A stretch of DNA of 64,000 bases from an uncultured Gammaproteobacteria bacterium (GTDB taxonomy: Bacteria > Pseudomonadota > Gammaproteobacteria > Eutrophobiales > Eutrophobiaceae). The position numbers were made by a program, and so were the translations under genes. Position 1 is the first letter of the stretch; every line of letters begins with the position of its first letter. Shown here one piece after another: positions 17,972 through 28,195 of this stretch. The notes below the pieces were generated by a model, which worked only from the letters and a program-made list of their open reading frames with translations, did no database searches and had not been told where the DNA came from. The stretch covers positions 121,062 through 185,061 of the forward strand of contig CALSRS010000002.1 in NCBI GenBank assembly GCA_943788815.1. Reading direction: 5' to 3'.

Positions 17972-20386
17972 CTAGTGCGGCCTGATAATATCCTCATTAT
18001 TTTCGTCACTAGTAGCCTCTTCCTTTTTAGCAAGTTCTTCGTTTTTCTTGCCAGGTTGAGGCATATGTTGTAACGCTATTTCAAGCACATCATCAATCCA
18101 GCGCACAGGTCGAATATCAAGATCCTGTTTAATATTTTTTGGTATTTCTGCCAGCTCTCTTTCATTTTCCCACGGAATGAGAACCGTTTTGATTCCGCCT
18201 CTCAATGCTGCTAATAGTTTTTCCTTCAAACCACCTATTGGTAGCACTTCTCCTCTTAATGTTATTTCACCCGTCATAGCAACACTTGAACGAACGGGTA
18301 TACTAGTAAGAGCCGATACCAGGGCGGTACACATCGCCACACCAGCACTGGGACCATCTTTTGGTGTTGCCCCTTCGGGGACATGTATATGAAAGTCATT
18401 ATCACGGTAAAATTTAGGGTTTATACCTAATATTTCACTTCGGCTTCGGACAACTGTCATGGCGGCTTCTATTGATTCCTGCATAACTTCACCGAGCTTA
18501 CCGGTCCGAGTCGCTTTACCCTTTCCTGGGACAATTGCAGCTTCAATCGTGAGAAGATCACCACCGACTTCTGTCCAGGCCAACCCTGTTACCTGACCAA
18601 CTCGATCTTCTTCTTCTGCGCGACCAAATCTGAAACGTTTGACTCCCAGAAGTTTTTCGAGTTGCTTAGCTGAAATGGAGCTTTGTTTTGTATCGGGTTT
18701 TTTGAGAAGTTGTTTTACAACCTTCCTGCAAATATTTGCAATTTCCCTTTCAAGATTTCTTACTCCTGCCTCTCGTGTGTAGTATCTGATAATGTCGCGG
18801 ATTGCAGAATCATTGATAACAATTTCATCTTCCTTGAGACCATTGGCTTTTATCTGTTTAGGACTTAAATATTTCCCGGCAATCTTGACCTTTTCATCCT
18901 CGGTATATCCAGACAATCTTATCACTTCCATTCTGTCCAACAAGGCTGGTGGTATATTCAGGCTGTTTGCTGTGGTAACAAACATTACCTCAGAAAGATC
19001 ATAATCAACTTCAAGATAATGATCATTGAAGGAATTATTCTGCTCAGGATCAAGAACTTCTAGCAAGGCTGACGCAGGGTCACCACGAAAATCCATTGCC
19101 ATTTTATCTACTTCATCCAGCAAAATAAGTGGATTTTTTGTTCCGGCCTTGGAAATACTCTGAATAATTTTCCCTGGCATTGACCCGATATAAGTCCTTC
19201 TATGCCCTCTGATCTCGGCTTCATCCCGCACACCACCTAGTGACATACGAATAAATTTTCTGTTAGTTGCTCGGGCGATGGATTTCCCTAATGATGTCTT
19301 ACCGACGCCCGGAGGTCCAACAAGGCACAATATTGGCCCCTTTAACTTTTTTACTCTTTGTTGGACTGCGAGATACTCAAGAATACGATCCTTGACCTTG
19401 ACGAGACCATAATGATCTTCATCCAACACCTTCTCCGCTTTTGTAATATCTCTGAAAATCTTGCTCTTTTTCTTCCACGGCACACTCACCAACCAGTCTA
19501 TATAGTTTCTAACGACAGTGGCTTCAGCTGACATGGGAGACATCATTTTCAGTTTATTTAACTCGGATGTTGCCTTGGTACGAGTTTCCTTGGGCATACC
19601 AGAAGTTTCTATCTTCTGATTAAGATCCTCGATTTCATTCGGCACATCTTCCATATCACCGAGTTCTTTTTGTATCGCCTTCATTTGCTCATTGAGGTAA
19701 TACTCTCGTTGACTCTTTTCCATCTGTGATTTCACGCGTCCTCGAATTCGCTTTTCAACCTGTAACAGGTCAATCTCAGACTCCATAAGCTGAATGATAT
19801 GCTCAAGGCGCTCAGACACGTTAAAAAGCTCAAGTATGTGCTGTTTTTCATCAATACGTATTGCCATATGGGCCGCAATCGTATCTGCCAGTCGACTGGG
19901 CTCATCTATCCCGGCTACTGATGAGAGAATTTCTGGTGGGACTTTTTTGTTAAGCTTAATGTATTGTTCAAACTGGTGCATAGTGGACCTGCTCAACACA
20001 TCCAGTTCTTTGTCTTCAGATTCTGTTTCAGTTTCATCCACCTGCTCTACTAAGGCGGCAAACATATCTTCTTTCTCAGTAAACTCAATAATTTTTACAC
20101 GCTTCACACCCTCAACCAGAACTTTAATTGTTCCATCGGGGAGCTTTAACATTTGCAAAATATTTGAGAGAGTTCCTATTTCGTAAATCTCTTCAATCTT
20201 GGGGTCATCCTCTCCAGCTGTTTTCTGTGCTGCCAGTAGGATTTGTTTATTACCTTCCATTGCCTGATCAAGTGCCTTGATAGATTTACCCCTGCCAACA
20301 AATAGAGGGATAACCATGTGTGGATAAACCACCACATCCCTTAATGGTAATACCGGGTAAATATTGGAGGAATTATCTGATTGCAT
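17972..20386 (-). CDS. lon: ATP-dependent protease La (Lon)
   Basis: An 804-residue AAA+ protease, typical length. It has the N-terminal substrate-binding LON domain (about 1-200), the coiled-coil region and an ATPase domain with Walker A GPPGVGKTS near residue 357 and Walker B followed by DEVDK. The proteolytic domain has catalytic Ser in PKDGPSAG at about 680 and Lys in GGLKEK near 722. The hexamer degrades misfolded and regulatory proteins in the cytoplasm. It lies downstream of clpX, with about 100 bp containing a sigma-32-like promoter, so it is probably heat-inducible. The acidic/Lys-rich C-terminal tail (about 25 aa) is a common variable extension. Confidence 0.98.
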   Translation of the reverse strand: MQSDNSSNIYPVLPLRDVVVYPHMVIPLFVGRGKSIKALDQAMEGNKQILLAAQKTAGEDDPKIEEIYEIGTLSNILQMLKLPDGTIKVLVEGVKRVKIIEFTEKEDMFAALVEQVDETETESEDKELDVLSRSTMHQFEQYIKLNKKVPPEILSSVAGIDEPSRLADTIAAHMAIRIDEKQHILELFNVSERLEHIIQLMESEIDLLQVEKRIRGRVKSQMEKSQREYYLNEQMKAIQKELGDMEDVPNEIEDLNQKIETSGMPKETRTKATSELNKLKMMSPMSAEATVVRNYIDWLVSVPWKKKSKIFRDITKAEKVLDEDHYGLVKVKDRILEYLAVQQRVKKLKGPILCLVGPPGVGKTSLGKSIARATNRKFIRMSLGGVRDEAEIRGHRRTYIGSMPGKIIQSISKAGTKNPLILLDEVDKMAMDFRGDPASALLEVLDPEQNNSFNDHYLEVDYDLSEVMFVTTANSLNIPPALLDRMEVIRLSGYTEDEKVKIAGKYLSPKQIKANGLKEDEIVINDSAIRDIIRYYTREAGVRNLEREIANICRKVVKQLLKKPDTKQSSISAKQLEKLLGVKRFRFGRAEEEDRVGQVTGLAWTEVGGDLLTIEAAIVPGKGKATRTGKLGEVMQESIEAAMTVVRSRSEILGINPKFYRDNDFHIHVPEGATPKDGPSAGVAMCTALVSALTSIPVRSSVAMTGEITLRGEVLPIGGLKEKLLAALRGGIKTVLIPWENERELAEIPKNIKQDLDIRPVRWIDDVLEIALQHMPQPGKKNEELAKKEEATSDENNEDIIRPH

Positions 20387-20417
20387 AATGGCGCCTTAAT
20401 ATTGAAGAATAAACCTA

Positions 20418-20445
20418 ATATGTGGTTTAAAAACCTGATTTCAAG
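20418..20445 (-). promoter_or_regulatory. Putative heat-shock (sigma-32) promoter of lon
   Basis: On the minus strand CTTGAAA is followed after 13 bp by CCACATAT, close to the sigma-32 pattern CTTGAAA-N11-16-CCCCAT. It sits about 32 bp upstream of the lon start codon. lon is a known heat-shock gene in gammaproteobacteria. The site call itself is from pattern alone. Confidence 0.5.
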
Positions 20446-20484
20446 GTAGTGAAGCTAATATATTACCTTGTTTGCTGAATGAAA

Positions 20485-21765
20485 TCAGTCTGAAGCTACT
20501 TTAGATATCTCTGATGTTTCATAAATCATCAATGGCTTGGATTCGCCTAGTATCACACCCTCATCTACGACTACCTTCGCAAGTCCTTCAATTGATGGCA
20601 AATCATACATTGTATCTAACAAAACATTTTCCAGGATAGAACGTAGGCCTCTTGCGCCTGTTTTTCGCTCCATGGATCGGCGCGCAATCATACGCAGGGC
20701 ATCTTCACGAAATTCAATATCCACGCCTTCCATCTCAAACAACCTTGCATATTGTTTTGTGATTGCATTTTTTGGCTCAATCAGAATCTCGATTAATTGT
20801 TCAGCATCAAGTTCGTCCAGTGTCGCCGTTACTGGCATTCTTCCTACAAATTCAGGAATTAAACCATATTTGATCAGATCTTCGGGTTCGACGGTACGAA
20901 TAACCTCGCTCATACTTGCCTTGTCATCCTTACTTTTCACTTCTGCCGAAAACCCGATGCCGCCCTTCTCAGAGCGTTCACGGATAATCTTATCCAACCC
21001 GGCAAACGCACCACCACAAATAAACAGAATATTGGCCGTATTTACCTGGAGGAATTCCTGTTGCGGGTGTTTTCGTCCACCCTGAGGCGGTACAGATGCG
21101 ACAGTACCTTCAATTAGTTTAAGCAGGGCCTGCTGCACACCTTCACCTGATACATCTCTGGTAATTGATGGGTTGTCAGATTTTCTTGATATCTTGTCAA
21201 TTTCGTCAATATAGACTATGCCTGTCTGTGCCTTGTCTACGTCATAATCACATTTTTGAAGTAATTTCTGAATGATGTTTTCTACATCCTCACCGACATA
21301 ACCCGCTTCGGTTAGTGTCGTGGCATCAGCAATTGTAAACGGTACGTTTAGTAGTCGGGCAAGCGTCTCAGCTAACAATGTTTTACCACTGCCTGTTGGC
21401 CCTATTAATAAAACATTACTTTTTGTCAATTCTACATCGGACTTCTTGATACCTTGTTCTAGACGTTTGTAATGGTTATATACAGCAACAGAAAGAATTT
21501 TCTTGGCCCTTTCCTGACCAATGACATATTCATCAAGGATGGCTTTGATTTCATGGGGTATGGGTAAACTATTTCCGATACCTGAGCTGGATTTTTCCTG
21601 TATCTCTTCACGAATGATGTCATTACATAATTCAACACATTCGTCGCAGATGAATACCGAAGGCCCAGCGATCAGTTTCCTGACTTCATGCTGACTTTTG
21701 CCGCAAAAAGAACAGTACAGCAATCGATCACTTTCTGAGTTCTTGCCGTTCTTGTTATCGCTCAT
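20485..21765 (-). CDS. clpX: ATP-dependent Clp protease ATP-binding subunit ClpX
   Basis: A 426-aa AAA+ unfoldase that recognises tagged proteins and feeds them to ClpP. The N-terminal zinc-binding domain has four cysteines at about 18, 21, 40 and 43. Walker A GPTGSGKT is near residue 125 and Walker B is followed by DEIDKI. The ClpP-contact IGF loop appears as IGFSAEV near residue 270. The C-terminal small domain is complete. It follows clpP by 28 bp in the conserved tig-clpP-clpX-lon order. Confidence 0.98.
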   Translation of the reverse strand: MSDNKNGKNSESDRLLYCSFCGKSQHEVRKLIAGPSVFICDECVELCNDIIREEIQEKSSSGIGNSLPIPHEIKAILDEYVIGQERAKKILSVAVYNHYKRLEQGIKKSDVELTKSNVLLIGPTGSGKTLLAETLARLLNVPFTIADATTLTEAGYVGEDVENIIQKLLQKCDYDVDKAQTGIVYIDEIDKISRKSDNPSITRDVSGEGVQQALLKLIEGTVASVPPQGGRKHPQQEFLQVNTANILFICGGAFAGLDKIIRERSEKGGIGFSAEVKSKDDKASMSEVIRTVEPEDLIKYGLIPEFVGRMPVTATLDELDAEQLIEILIEPKNAITKQYARLFEMEGVDIEFREDALRMIARRSMERKTGARGLRSILENVLLDTMYDLPSIEGLAKVVVDEGVILGESKPLMIYETSEISKVASD

Positions 21766-21793
21766 TTAATTTCTCTAACAATTATCTTTTTAC

Positions 21794-22468
21794 TTATTCA
21801 GAATCATTATCTGATTGTGCATCATTTTGGATGCGAATATCGGCGATTGGTTCTGGCATTGACTTTCTTTTTTCAATGACTTCATCAATTAAACCATACT
21901 CTTTTGCTTCACTGGCATTCATAAATCGATCGCGCTCAGTATCCTGTTGAATGATATCAATTGGCTTTCCAGTATGAAATGACATAATTTTATTCAATGA
22001 TTCGCGGATTTTCAGGATTTCCTTGGCGTGAATATCAATATCACTTGCCTGCCCCTGATAACCACCTAACGGTTGATGAATCATCACTCTTGAGTGTGGC
22101 AGGCAAAATCGCTTGTTTTCTGCTCCTCCGCACAATAATAGTGCACCCATACTGGCTGCCTGTCCCACGCACATAGTGCTCACATCAGGCTTAATAAATT
22201 GCATGGTGTCATAAATTGCCAGGCCTGCAGATACGGAACCACCGGGTGAATTTATATATAAATGGATATCTTTATCTGGATTTTCAGACTCCAGAAATAA
22301 TAATTGCGCCACAATAAGATTGGCCACATTGTCCTCAACCGGCCCAACTAAAAATACGACACGTTCCTTTAAAAGCCGTGAGTATATATCGTAGGATCGT
22401 TCTCCACGGGACGTCTGTTCCACTACCATTGGGACCAGGTTCAGAGCTTTAACTTCCTCATTTTTCAT
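21794..22468 (-). CDS. clpP: ATP-dependent Clp protease proteolytic subunit ClpP
   Basis: A 224-aa serine protease; the tetradecamer forms the degradation chamber docked by ClpX. The catalytic triad is intact: Ser106 in GQAASMGA, His131 in VMIHQP and Asp180 in the TERD segment. The N-terminal propeptide region before about residue 15 fits known self-processing. The C-terminal tail after KRKSMPEP is somewhat longer than in E. coli (207 aa). It lies between tig and clpX and is probably co-transcribed with clpX. Confidence 0.98.
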   Translation of the reverse strand: MKNEEVKALNLVPMVVEQTSRGERSYDIYSRLLKERVVFLVGPVEDNVANLIVAQLLFLESENPDKDIHLYINSPGGSVSAGLAIYDTMQFIKPDVSTMCVGQAASMGALLLCGGAENKRFCLPHSRVMIHQPLGGYQGQASDIDIHAKEILKIRESLNKIMSFHTGKPIDIIQQDTERDRFMNASEAKEYGLIDEVIEKRKSMPEPIADIRIQNDAQSDNDSE

Positions 22469-22505
22469 AGTGTTATATAATTTTATTCATGCAAATAGTT
22501 AATAA

Positions 22506-23822
22506 TTAGGCAGTCTGCCCGTTATTCATCAAATCGTCAAATTTCAGAGTAACCGGTTTGATTTTCGCGTTTTCACATACCCAGTCTATGACCTGATCTT
22601 CGAGCACAACCGCTTCTATTTCAGCTAAACGATCCTTTTCCTGGTAATACCAATTTTTCACCATTTCAGGATCTTCATAGTTTCCAGCATTTTTCTCTAT
22701 TAAATCTTTCACTTTTGATTGATCTGCCTTTAAGCCCTCATTTCTGATGATTTCCATCACAATAAGCTGTAATGCCACCCTTTTTTTTGCCTGTTCTTCA
22801 AACATAGAATGATCTGAAACGACATCCTTTTGAGCATCTGGATCAACACCATAAGACCTTAATTGCTCCTTATACTGATGTTGTAACCTGTGAATTTCTT
22901 CGTGAATCAGAGATTCAGGGAGATCTAGAGGATTTTTTTCAAATAATTTGGTCATTACCGCATCACGCAAACGATTTCGCTTCGCAGTTTCGGCCTCCTT
23001 CTCCATATGATTCGTCACTTCCTTCTTAAAGGCTTCCTCGCCACCTTCTTTGACACCGAATTGCTCATAAAACTCGTCATTTAATTCTGGTAAGACAGGT
23101 TCTAATATTTTTTTGATTTCAACTTCGAACCTGACCGGTTTTCCTGCAACAGTTTCCTGATGATAGTCATCAGGAAACTTTAGATCCAAACTGACTTTAT
23201 CGCCATTATTTTTATTGACTAGTCCTTCCTCAAAACCTTCTATAAATTTGCTTTGTCCCAACTCCAATTTAAAGTCTTTAGCACTACCACCTTCAAATGG
23301 CTCATCTTCTATAAATCCCACAAAATCAATTTCCAGTGTATCCCCTGTTTTTGATTCTCGCTGCACTTCTTCAAGTGTAGTACGTTGTTTTCTAAGAACT
23401 TCCACCATCTTTTGAAAGTCATCATCAGATATCTGGCACTCAGGCTTATCTATCTCCAAATCATCCATACTTGTCAATTTTACTTCAGGCATGACTTCAA
23501 ACTCAGCGGTGTAACTCAAGCCTTTTCCATCAGTATCTACCGGATTTATTTTGGGGGAACTCGCTGGTGTTATTTTTTCCTGCTGCAAAGCCTCGTAATA
23601 ACTACTTTGAACCACTTCACCCAAAACTTCTTGCCTTACTTGCTGGCCATAACGCTTCTCAATGACCGTTATGGGAACTTTACCCTTACGAAAACCATCA
23701 ATTTTTGTTGTTTTTGACAAGGATTGGAGACGATTCTTAACTTCGCCAGCGATGCGCTCTTCAGGAACAGTGACTTTCAATTCCCTTTTCAGGGCGCCTG
23801 TCGATTCTACAGATACCTGCAT
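22506..23822 (-). CDS. tig: Trigger factor
   Basis: A ribosome-associated chaperone and prolyl isomerase of 438 aa (E. coli 432). The ribosome-docking signature GFRKGKVP lies at residues 43-50. The FKBP-type isomerase domain lies near 155-245 (GDTLEIDFVGFIEDEPFEGG), and the SurA-like helical C-terminal arms follow. It binds nascent chains at the exit tunnel. It heads the tig-clpP-clpX cluster, with clpP beginning 37 bp downstream. Confidence 0.97.
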   Translation of the reverse strand: MQVSVESTGALKRELKVTVPEERIAGEVKNRLQSLSKTTKIDGFRKGKVPITVIEKRYGQQVRQEVLGEVVQSSYYEALQQEKITPASSPKINPVDTDGKGLSYTAEFEVMPEVKLTSMDDLEIDKPECQISDDDFQKMVEVLRKQRTTLEEVQRESKTGDTLEIDFVGFIEDEPFEGGSAKDFKLELGQSKFIEGFEEGLVNKNNGDKVSLDLKFPDDYHQETVAGKPVRFEVEIKKILEPVLPELNDEFYEQFGVKEGGEEAFKKEVTNHMEKEAETAKRNRLRDAVMTKLFEKNPLDLPESLIHEEIHRLQHQYKEQLRSYGVDPDAQKDVVSDHSMFEEQAKKRVALQLIVMEIIRNEGLKADQSKVKDLIEKNAGNYEDPEMVKNWYYQEKDRLAEIEAVVLEDQVIDWVCENAKIKPVTLKFDDLMNNGQTA

Positions 23823-23869
23823 GGATTAATTTCTCACAATTTTAATAATATTTTCAGTTAGTTAGATAA

Positions 23870-23954
23870 TGGTGCGAAAGGAGAGACTCGAACTCTCAAA
23901 GGTTGCCCCGCTGGCACCTAAAGCCAGTGCGTCTACCAATTCCGCCACTTTCGC
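23870..23954 (-). tRNA. tRNA-Leu (TAG)
   Basis: An 85-nt class II tRNA on the minus strand. The acceptor stem GCGAAAG pairs with CTTTCGC, CCA is encoded and there is a long variable arm. The anticodon loop TTTAGGT region carries anticodon TAG. It lies 47 bp upstream of tig in the same orientation, as in many gammaproteobacteria. Confidence 0.96.
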
Positions 23955-24073
23955 ATTAAATCTAGATTATTGTACCCGGCATTCTACAAAGATGAGAAAA
24001 TTAGGTAAAACGAATTATTTGAATATTTTAGTGATATTTTAGTTGATATGTAGTGAAAAAGACTGCAGGGATT

Positions 24074-24430
24074 TTAAAAGCATTCCTCAGTAAATTGCTG
24101 ACAAGTCCTTCTACAACTCCGGGTCATTCCACCTGCTCCACGATTAATATACGTACAATCCTCGCCCCAGGCTGCACATACCGTCATACATTTCTTTTCA
24201 ACATTCGATGAATTGGTCAACGAATCTGGTAATAAAATTGTTCCTGAGGGTTGCGGTAGAGTCGTCTTAGGACTGGCGTTTTGAACCAAATTCAGAATTT
24301 CTTCAGATGGATTTGTAATTGAATCTTGTTTGTTTTCATTTTCCTGTGCTGCTGTGGATATACAAATCGCACTCAAAACCAGGCCAATAAACAAGGGTCC
24401 AAGATTAAAATAAGAGCTTATATTTTTCAT
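24074..24430 (-). CDS. Small exported Cys-rich protein of unknown function
   Basis: A 118-residue protein when started at the ATG at 24428-24430. This start gives a clean signal peptide (MKNISSYF..., hydrophobic core LFIGLVLSAICI, likely cleavage after STAAQ). The ATG at 24461 would add 11 residues in front. After an Asn/Ser/Pro linker the last 40 residues hold six cysteines in the pattern C-x3-C-x6-C-x14-C-x3-C-x7-C, ending one residue before the stop. Paired C-x3-C motifs suggest a disulfide-linked helical hairpin in the periplasm (inference). I do not recognise the family. Confidence 0.6.
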   Translation of the reverse strand: MKNISSYFNLGPLFIGLVLSAICISTAAQENENKQDSITNPSEEILNLVQNASPKTTLPQPSGTILLPDSLTNSSNVEKKCMTVCAAWGEDCTYINRGAGGMTRSCRRTCQQFTEECF

Positions 24431-24510
24431 ACGCGATAACTTTGACAAGTAATGCCTAAACAAGTTTCAATGGGGACATGGCATCTATATAAATGCAATT
24501 TTTAGCTCAA

Positions 24511-25575
24511 TTATGGATTGTTCTGTTTTGATAATCGATGATACTTGCGGGAGAGTTGATAGATTGGAACCGGGTTACTTAGTCCCTTTAAATTAATTAA
24601 TTGAGGATCAGATACCTGGAAATCTGAATTAGAATTCACAAAACCCATTATTTCTTTTGAAATATTGATCTCCAGTCGGTTTGCATAACCACATAAGCGG
24701 GCCGCAAGATTTACAGTCTCACCGATAGCCGAATAATCCAGATGTTCTGCAGAACCGATATTACCAATCATAACCTTGCCATAGTTAATGCCAATTCCTA
24801 CAGGTAATTTATATTTGCCCGCTACTATTTTAGACTTGGATGTAGAGTCAATAATGTCCAGAGCACAATTACACGCATCTGTGGCCATATTTTCACCATC
24901 AAAAATTGCCATAAGCCCATCGCCACCAAACTTATCAATATAACCGTTGTGTTTATGAACCATATTTACCTGCATACCAAGGTGACTGCTCAGGGCATCA
25001 AACATTGCGTCTAATGGAATTTCCTCTGATATGCTGGTAAAGCTCCTAATATCAGTAAACATGATACACACGTCCTGCAATTCGGGTCTTGGCTTAATCC
25101 CCGTTGTTGAATAAGCCTCAACTAGACGCCTGGTACGAGGCGAAATATAACTATTTGTATAATTTCGAATTTTTTCCAACTCTCGAAAATGGTCAACTTT
25201 ACGCAAATGAGATTGAAGCCTGGCCGTTAATACCACCTGATTAATTGGCTTATGAATAAAGTCAGTACCACCGCTCTTAAACGCATCGTCAAGCAACTCA
25301 TATTCAATTTCAGAGGTTATAAAAATGACAGGAGCGAGTTTATATTTCTCGATGGACCGAAGTCGATTGCATACATCCATACCTGAAAGACCTGGCATAT
25401 GGACGTCAATGACAAAGGCATCAACATCCTTCTCAAGGGCAACAAACAGACATTTTTCTCCCCTGTCTGCCTGAAGAACCTTGAAGCCTTCATTCTCAAG
25501 AATCTTTGTAATAACAGCGCGAGTTGTAGAATCGTCGTCTGCGACTAATACCGTGTATGTTTTATGTACTATCAT
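24511..25575 (-). CDS. Response regulator fused to a class III adenylate/guanylate cyclase domain
   Basis: A 354-residue soluble two-domain signalling protein. Residues about 5-120 are a receiver domain with the acidic pocket at 13-15, phospho-acceptor Asp57 in FVIDVHMPG, and Lys in HKP near 108. Residues about 160-340 are a cyclase homology domain. It has both metal-binding aspartates (FTDIRSF and FGGDGLMAIF), a Lys in DKFGGD and an Asp in HLDYSAIGETVNLAARL. Lys/Asp at the base-recognition positions favours ATP over GTP, so cAMP is the likely product. Asn and Arg of the NLAAR motif complete the site. No histidine kinase is encoded nearby. Confidence 0.88.
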   Translation of the reverse strand: MIVHKTYTVLVADDDSTTRAVITKILENEGFKVLQADRGEKCLFVALEKDVDAFVIDVHMPGLSGMDVCNRLRSIEKYKLAPVIFITSEIEYELLDDAFKSGGTDFIHKPINQVVLTARLQSHLRKVDHFRELEKIRNYTNSYISPRTRRLVEAYSTTGIKPRPELQDVCIMFTDIRSFTSISEEIPLDAMFDALSSHLGMQVNMVHKHNGYIDKFGGDGLMAIFDGENMATDACNCALDIIDSTSKSKIVAGKYKLPVGIGINYGKVMIGNIGSAEHLDYSAIGETVNLAARLCGYANRLEINISKEIMGFVNSNSDFQVSDPQLINLKGLSNPVPIYQLSRKYHRLSKQNNP

Positions 25576-25658
25576 ATTTTTATTTATAAAGGTGAATCTT
25601 CCTGAGACACCTGAGTTAAAAAACTCTACGTAATATTAAAGAATTATAATAATTTTTT

Positions 25659-25955
25659 TTAATTTAATGTATCGAGCACATCCTCATCGCCAGCCAGAAT
25701 AAAACATTCCTCTCGCATCGGTGGAGCACTCGGCGTGCCACCATAAAATCGAATTAATACATCACAGTCTGGGCTGCATGCAGGAGAAAAGTAAACTCCT
25801 ATTCTTTCATTGAGATATTCATCATCAGAAAGCAATGCCATATCAGTAGAGTCTTCGGCTTTCATATACACATTCAAAAACTGTTCCTTCAGCTTATTTA
25901 TAATACCTTCCTCTTCAATTTGCGTTTCGGACAGTATCACTCTATGCCATTCCAT
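25659..25955 (-). CDS. Conserved-looking small protein of unknown function
   Basis: A 98-residue acidic soluble protein with no signal peptide or membrane segment. It starts MEWHRVILSETQIEEEG and has a mid-region YFSPACSPDC and a C-terminal GDEDVLDTLN. A purine-rich AGGAG lies about 7 bp upstream of the ATG, and codon use fits its neighbours, supporting a real gene. It lies upstream of the response-regulator/cyclase gene on the same strand with an 83-bp gap, so the two could be co-transcribed. I do not recognise the family and infer no function. Confidence 0.6.
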   Translation of the reverse strand: MEWHRVILSETQIEEEGIINKLKEQFLNVYMKAEDSTDMALLSDDEYLNERIGVYFSPACSPDCDVLIRFYGGTPSAPPMREECFILAGDEDVLDTLN

Positions 25956-26180
25956 CTTATAACTCCTAATACAACATTAACTAATAAAAAATACAATTAA
26001 TAAGTAACTAGTAACCGTCAAAAATAAAAAATTTATCCGCCATTATATACCTAATATAATTCTACAGAATTATTTACAATACCTGCATTGTGCAATAAAC
26101 ATTAAACTAAATATCAATAAAATCCAGTAAACACAAGGTGCGATTTAGCAACGCTCTAAGCAGATTGATTGGATAAACTC

Positions 26181-27752
26181 CTAATGAGAACTACCTTCGC
26201 TACCAACCCCCGTCATAGACCTAACATATTGGTCACCGAACGCCTGTCTTTCTTCAATCGCATTTTCACTGTTATCTAAAATAGAAACAACATATACCAA
26301 TATCATAGCTGCACTCATAGAGAACAAGGCCGGATATTTGTAGGGGAAAATTGCCTCGTCATTACCTAAAATATCTACCCAGACAATTGGGCCAAGAATA
26401 ACTAGCGTAACTGCAGATATCAGCCCCACCCATCCACCAGCCATGGCTCCTCTAGTCGTCGTTTTTTCCCAAAACATTGTGAAGAAAAGTACAGGGAAAT
26501 TAGCACTAGCAGCAATGGCGAAAGCTAGACCGACCATGAATGCGATATTTTGTTGCTCAAATAATATGCCCAGGAGGATTGCGGCAACACCAAGAAAAAT
26601 TGTTGCCATTCTTGAAACCATTACCTCTGTTTCTTCATTTGCGTTGCCTTTCTTTATGCAACTAGCATACAAATCATGAGACACAGCTGCAGCGCCTGCC
26701 AGTGTTAAACCGGAAACCACAGCAAGAATAGTTGCGAATGCGACTGCCGATATAAATCCAAGCAATATATCGCCGCCCAATGCCTTGGACAGATGAACAG
26801 CAGACATGTTGTTACCACCCAGTAATGCCCCGGCATCGTCCATAAATTCAGGGTTCGTTGAAATAAAAACGATTGCACCGAATCCAATCACAAACGTTAA
26901 GATATAGAAATATCCGATAAAACCAGTGGCGAAAAATACCGATCGCCTTGCCTGCTTGGCATCAGGAACCGTAAAAAAACGCATTAGGATATGCGGTAAC
27001 CCAGCCGTACCAAACATCAACGCTAATCCCAGTGAAATCGCTGATATGGGATCTGACACCAGGGTACCCGGCGCCATTATGGCAATACCTTTATCGTGGA
27101 TATTGACAGCCTGCGTAAATAAATTATTTACAGAAAAATCGAGATTATATAAAACGAGTATCGCAAGGACGGTTGCCCCAAATAATAAAAGACATGCCTT
27201 GATTATCTGCACCCATGTCGTGGCTAACATTCCACCAATGCTGACATAGATAACCATTAGTATGCCCACAAAAACAACTGCAACTTCATAAGGCAAACCA
27301 AATAAAATCTGAATTAATTTTCCCGCCCCTACCATCTGGGCAATTAAATACAATAAAATGACCGCTAATGAACCACTTGCTGCTAATAAACGTATAGGTC
27401 TTTGTTGTAATCGGTATGACGCTACGTCTGCGTAAGTATATTTACCCAGGTTGCGTAATCGTTCTGCAATTAAAAACAAAATAACCGGCCAGCCTACAAG
27501 AAAACCAATTGAATAAATCAGACCATCAAATCCTGAAGCAAAAACCAAAGCTGAAATTCCGAGAAAGGAAGCTGCGGACATATAATCACCCGCAATTGCC
27601 AGGCCATTTTGAAATCCTGTAATACCTCCGCCGGCCGCATAATAATCACTTGCTGTTTTTGTGCGCTTCGCGGCCCAATAGGTTATACCAAGTGTTGCTG
27701 ATATGAACACCAGAAACATCACTACCGCAGTTACGTTAATATTGCTGGTCAT
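26181..27752 (-). CDS. actP: Cation:acetate symporter ActP (sodium:solute symporter family)
   Basis: A 523-aa inner-membrane transporter of the SSS family with about 13 hydrophobic segments. It contains the ActP-like N-terminus with [32 protein letters not shown], the GDYMSAA sodium-site region and [22 protein letters not shown]. It imports acetate and related short monocarboxylates with a cation. It directly abuts the DUF485 gene upstream, the conserved yjcH-actP pair; acs, the usual third member, is not in the window. The coding region ends about 225 bp from the next gene. Confidence 0.92.
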   Translation of the reverse strand: MTSNINVTAVVMFLVFISATLGITYWAAKRTKTASDYYAAGGGITGFQNGLAIAGDYMSAASFLGISALVFASGFDGLIYSIGFLVGWPVILFLIAERLRNLGKYTYADVASYRLQQRPIRLLAASGSLAVILLYLIAQMVGAGKLIQILFGLPYEVAVVFVGILMVIYVSIGGMLATTWVQIIKACLLLFGATVLAILVLYNLDFSVNNLFTQAVNIHDKGIAIMAPGTLVSDPISAISLGLALMFGTAGLPHILMRFFTVPDAKQARRSVFFATGFIGYFYILTFVIGFGAIVFISTNPEFMDDAGALLGGNNMSAVHLSKALGGDILLGFISAVAFATILAVVSGLTLAGAAAVSHDLYASCIKKGNANEETEVMVSRMATIFLGVAAILLGILFEQQNIAFMVGLAFAIAASANFPVLFFTMFWEKTTTRGAMAGGWVGLISAVTLVILGPIVWVDILGNDEAIFPYKYPALFSMSAAMILVYVVSILDNSENAIEERQAFGDQYVRSMTGVGSEGSSH

Positions 27753-28109
27753 TTATGATTCTCCATGACTGTTAGTCTTTGCATCTTGAGAATTGACATG
27801 TTCATTGGATGCATCAATTACATCCTGTAATAAATGATCAAAACTTGTGTTGGCCTTGTGAACGTAAATGCCAGTTATGATGAATGTAAAAAAAATCACG
27901 CCGAGTCCGATAATTATGCCCCAGGTTACTGTGGAGTCATTACTTATCGGAATACCAAATAGATCAGGGGAAAATGCAATGATAAGGATAAAACTGTAGT
28001 AAACGATCAAAATTAATACTGCTAATGTCCAGCTAAGTTTTGATTGCTGCGCAACCAGATCATGGAATTTCTCATTATTCCGAATATGGTCATAGTGTTG
28101 CTTACTCAT
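27753..28109 (-). CDS. yjcH: DUF485 inner-membrane protein, YjcH type
   Basis: A 118-residue protein with two transmembrane helices (about 28-50 and 64-87) separated by a short loop, preceded by a HYDHIRNNEKFHDLVAQQSKLSW motif characteristic of DUF485. It is the usual partner of ActP, with its stop immediately before the ActP start, and probably affects ActP assembly or activity, though its exact role is unknown. Upstream lies the left boundary of the tRNA-Lys island, which may have separated this pair from other upstream genes. Confidence 0.9.
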   Translation of the reverse strand: MSKQHYDHIRNNEKFHDLVAQQSKLSWTLAVLILIVYYSFILIIAFSPDLFGIPISNDSTVTWGIIIGLGVIFFTFIITGIYVHKANTSFDHLLQDVIDASNEHVNSQDAKTNSHGES

Positions 28110-28195
28110 TATCCCCCCATTTCAGCAAATATATGTCTGTTTTTTATTATTAGCTGAAGATTATAAAGAATAATAAGAATGTTAGCAGATAAAAA

